Shown: piece after piece, positions 6,380 to 7,377 of the stretch
Position numbering within the stretch: position 1 is the first letter of the stretch
Layout: each line of letters starts with the position of its first letter
Notes under the pieces: model-generated
What the model was told of the DNA's origin: nothing
What the model saw: the letters and a program-made list of their open reading frames with translations, nothing else
Database searches by the model: none
Source: an uncultured Clostridia bacterium
GTDB lineage: Bacteria; Bacillota; Clostridia; Christensenellales; CAG-138
NCBI GenBank assembly: GCA_946183765.1
Contig: CAMHDC010000058.1
Coordinates: forward strand, 1 to 7,377
Length of the DNA stretch: 7,377 nt
Direction: 5' to 3'
Position numbers and translations under genes: made by a program

Positions 6380-7315
6380 ATGGAAATGAATGAAAAGATC
6401 GAATATGCTGCCGACGGGGCGGAAGTCACGCCGGTGCCGTCCAAACGGGATATGAAGCGAGCCTTCAGCCGCATGGCCCTGGGGCTGTGCCTGGGATTGC
6501 TGGTGAGCCAGCTGGTGCCCGGGGTGCTGCAGGCCGCCGTGCCGGGGTTCGACAACCAGGCCCACGCCTTTTTGGTGGGGGGTCTTTGCACGGGGCTGTT
6601 CACCCTGCCCCTGCTGTTGCTGCTCACCCGGCAGCTCTCCACCGGCAACCCGGATAAGCGCCGCCTGAGCATCGGCCGCTTCTTCGCCCTGGTGGCCATC
6701 AGCTACGCCTGCATGATCGTGGGAAATCTGGTGGGCATCGGCGTGAACAGCCTCCTCTCCCCCAACTCCGTGAACCTGGTCGGCGAGCTGGCCACGGCCG
6801 CCGGGATGTCCGCGGAAACGGTGATCGCCTTCGTGGTGCTGGCGCCGGTGTTCGAGGAGCTGGTGTTCCGCAAGGTGATCGTGGATCGGGTGCTGCCCTT
6901 CGGCGAGTGGCCCGCCATTCTCTTTTCCGGCATCACCTTCGGGCTCTTTCACGGGAACCTGACCCAGTTCTTCTATGCGGCGCTGCTGGGCATGGTGCTG
7001 GCCTACGTCTACATCCGCACGGGGAACGTGCTCTACACCATCGGCATCCACGCCTGCATCAACTTCCTGGGCGGGGTGCTGCCCCTGCTGGTCCCCGCGG
7101 CTTCCTATTTCGTGCTGCTGGTGGTCCTGGCGGGCATCGTGCTGTTCTTCGTGCTCAAGAAAAACATCCATGTGGAGAAGAACGCCGTGCCCGGCGTGGG
7201 CGGCGCCATGTTCGGCAACGTAGGCATGATCCTCTTTTTGATCCTCAGCGGCCTGCTGATGGTCCTGGTGGCGGTGGTCATGAACCATCCGGAGCTGACC
7301 GGGGGGCTGATGTAA
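6380..7315 (+). CDS. CPBP family intramembrane glutamic endopeptidase (Abi/Rce1-like)
   Basis: This is a multi-spanning membrane protein of 311 residues with the CPBP (CAAX protease and bacteriocin-processing) catalytic motifs. These are EELVFR (159-164, catalytic E159/E160 and R164), FGLFHGN (187-193, H191) and HACIN (224-228, H224 and N228). The set is complete, so the protein is probably an active glutamic-type intramembrane protease. A charged cytoplasmic tail of about 30 residues is followed by eight or nine hydrophobic segments: about 33-53, 63-83, 102-122, 146-162, 177-192, 196-212, 217-234, 236-259 and 279-301. The last helix lies beyond the usual CPBP core, after a Gly-rich linker (272-279). 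Bacterial members process or confer immunity to peptides, act in protein secretion, or have no known substrate; nothing here identifies the substrate. It is a single-gene unit, with its own ribosome-binding site and terminator, transcribed away from the sporulation operon. There is no bacteriocin gene in the window. Confidence 0.9.
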   Translation: MEMNEKIEYAADGAEVTPVPSKRDMKRAFSRMALGLCLGLLVSQLVPGVLQAAVPGFDNQAHAFLVGGLCTGLFTLPLLLLLTRQLSTGNPDKRRLSIGRFFALVAISYACMIVGNLVGIGVNSLLSPNSVNLVGELATAAGMSAETVIAFVVLAPVFEELVFRKVIVDRVLPFGEWPAILFSGITFGLFHGNLTQFFYAALLGMVLAYVYIRTGNVLYTIGIHACINFLGGVLPLLVPAASYFVLLVVLAGIVLFFVLKKNIHVEKNAVPGVGGAMFGNVGMILFLILSGLLMVLVAVVMNHPELTGGLM

Positions 7316-7329
7316 CACATACCGCATAC

Positions 7330-7359
7330 AAAAAGGAGCCGAAGATCGGCTCCTTTTTT
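7330..7359 (+). terminator. Rho-independent terminator of the CPBP gene
   Basis: A perfect stem of 13 pairs is formed by 7330-7342 and 7346-7358, with core GGAGCCGA/TCGGCTCC, closing on a 3-base AGA loop. Six T residues (7354-7359) form the tail. It begins 15 bases after the TAA of the protease gene. The A-tract on the other arm could let it work in both directions. Confidence 0.93.
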
Positions 7360-7377
7360 GATGCTTGGGTGCGGGCT

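Noticed and set aside
6299..7327. A 342-codon minus-strand open frame opposite the CPBP protease gene, just upstream of yqfC.
   Set aside because: Its protein is mainly His/Gln/Asp/Gly-rich low complexity, and the opposite strand carries all CPBP motifs and a perfect ribosome-binding site.
6296..7377. A possible bacteriocin/immunity or phage-defence island around the CPBP (Abi) gene.
   Set aside because: There is no precursor peptide, transporter, regulator or toxin gene in the window, and the CPBP gene ends in its own terminator. The Abi name alone does not support defence.

Overview
The window carries a conserved Firmicutes chromosomal locus on the minus strand, plus one divergently transcribed membrane protein gene at the right end. 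In transcription order (right to left) the minus strand reads yqfC, yqfD, phoH, pgpH (yqfF, 7TM-HD), ybeY, cdd and era. The era gene runs off the left edge. This is essentially the Bacillus subtilis yqfC-era order. The two sporulation genes at its head, together with a membrane-bound c-di-AMP phosphodiesterase of the PgpH type, point to an endospore-forming lineage or a descendant of one. The high G+C content suggests a GC-rich Clostridia member rather than a Bacillus, but genus cannot be set from this sequence.

Layout: 1-855 era (3' end missing); 860-1279 cdd; 1276-1716 ybeY; 1713-3887 pgpH; 3894-4859 phoH; 4870-6036 yqfD; 6026-6295 yqfC; 6296-6379 an A+T-rich divergent intergenic region; 6380-7315 a CPBP-family (Abi/Rce1-like) intramembrane protease on the plus strand; 7330-7359 a strong intrinsic terminator for that gene. 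No gap longer than about 85 bases lacks a gene, and I see no tRNA, rRNA, insertion sequence, CRISPR array or phage trace.

The seven minus-strand genes are packed as one probable operon. Neighbours overlap by 11 or 4 bases or are separated by 4 to 10 bases, so translational coupling is likely. The contents combine sporulation (yqfC, yqfD), rRNA maturation and ribosome assembly (ybeY, era, and phoH by association), c-di-AMP turnover (pgpH) and pyrimidine salvage (cdd). The most notable departure from the textbook order is the absence of dgkA, which normally lies between ybeY and cdd; here those two genes overlap by 4 bases. I found no convincing undescribed system. The findings are a missing gene, odd translation starts at yqfC and phoH, an uncertain pgpH start, and the uncharacterised CPBP protease sharing a promoter region with a sporulation operon.
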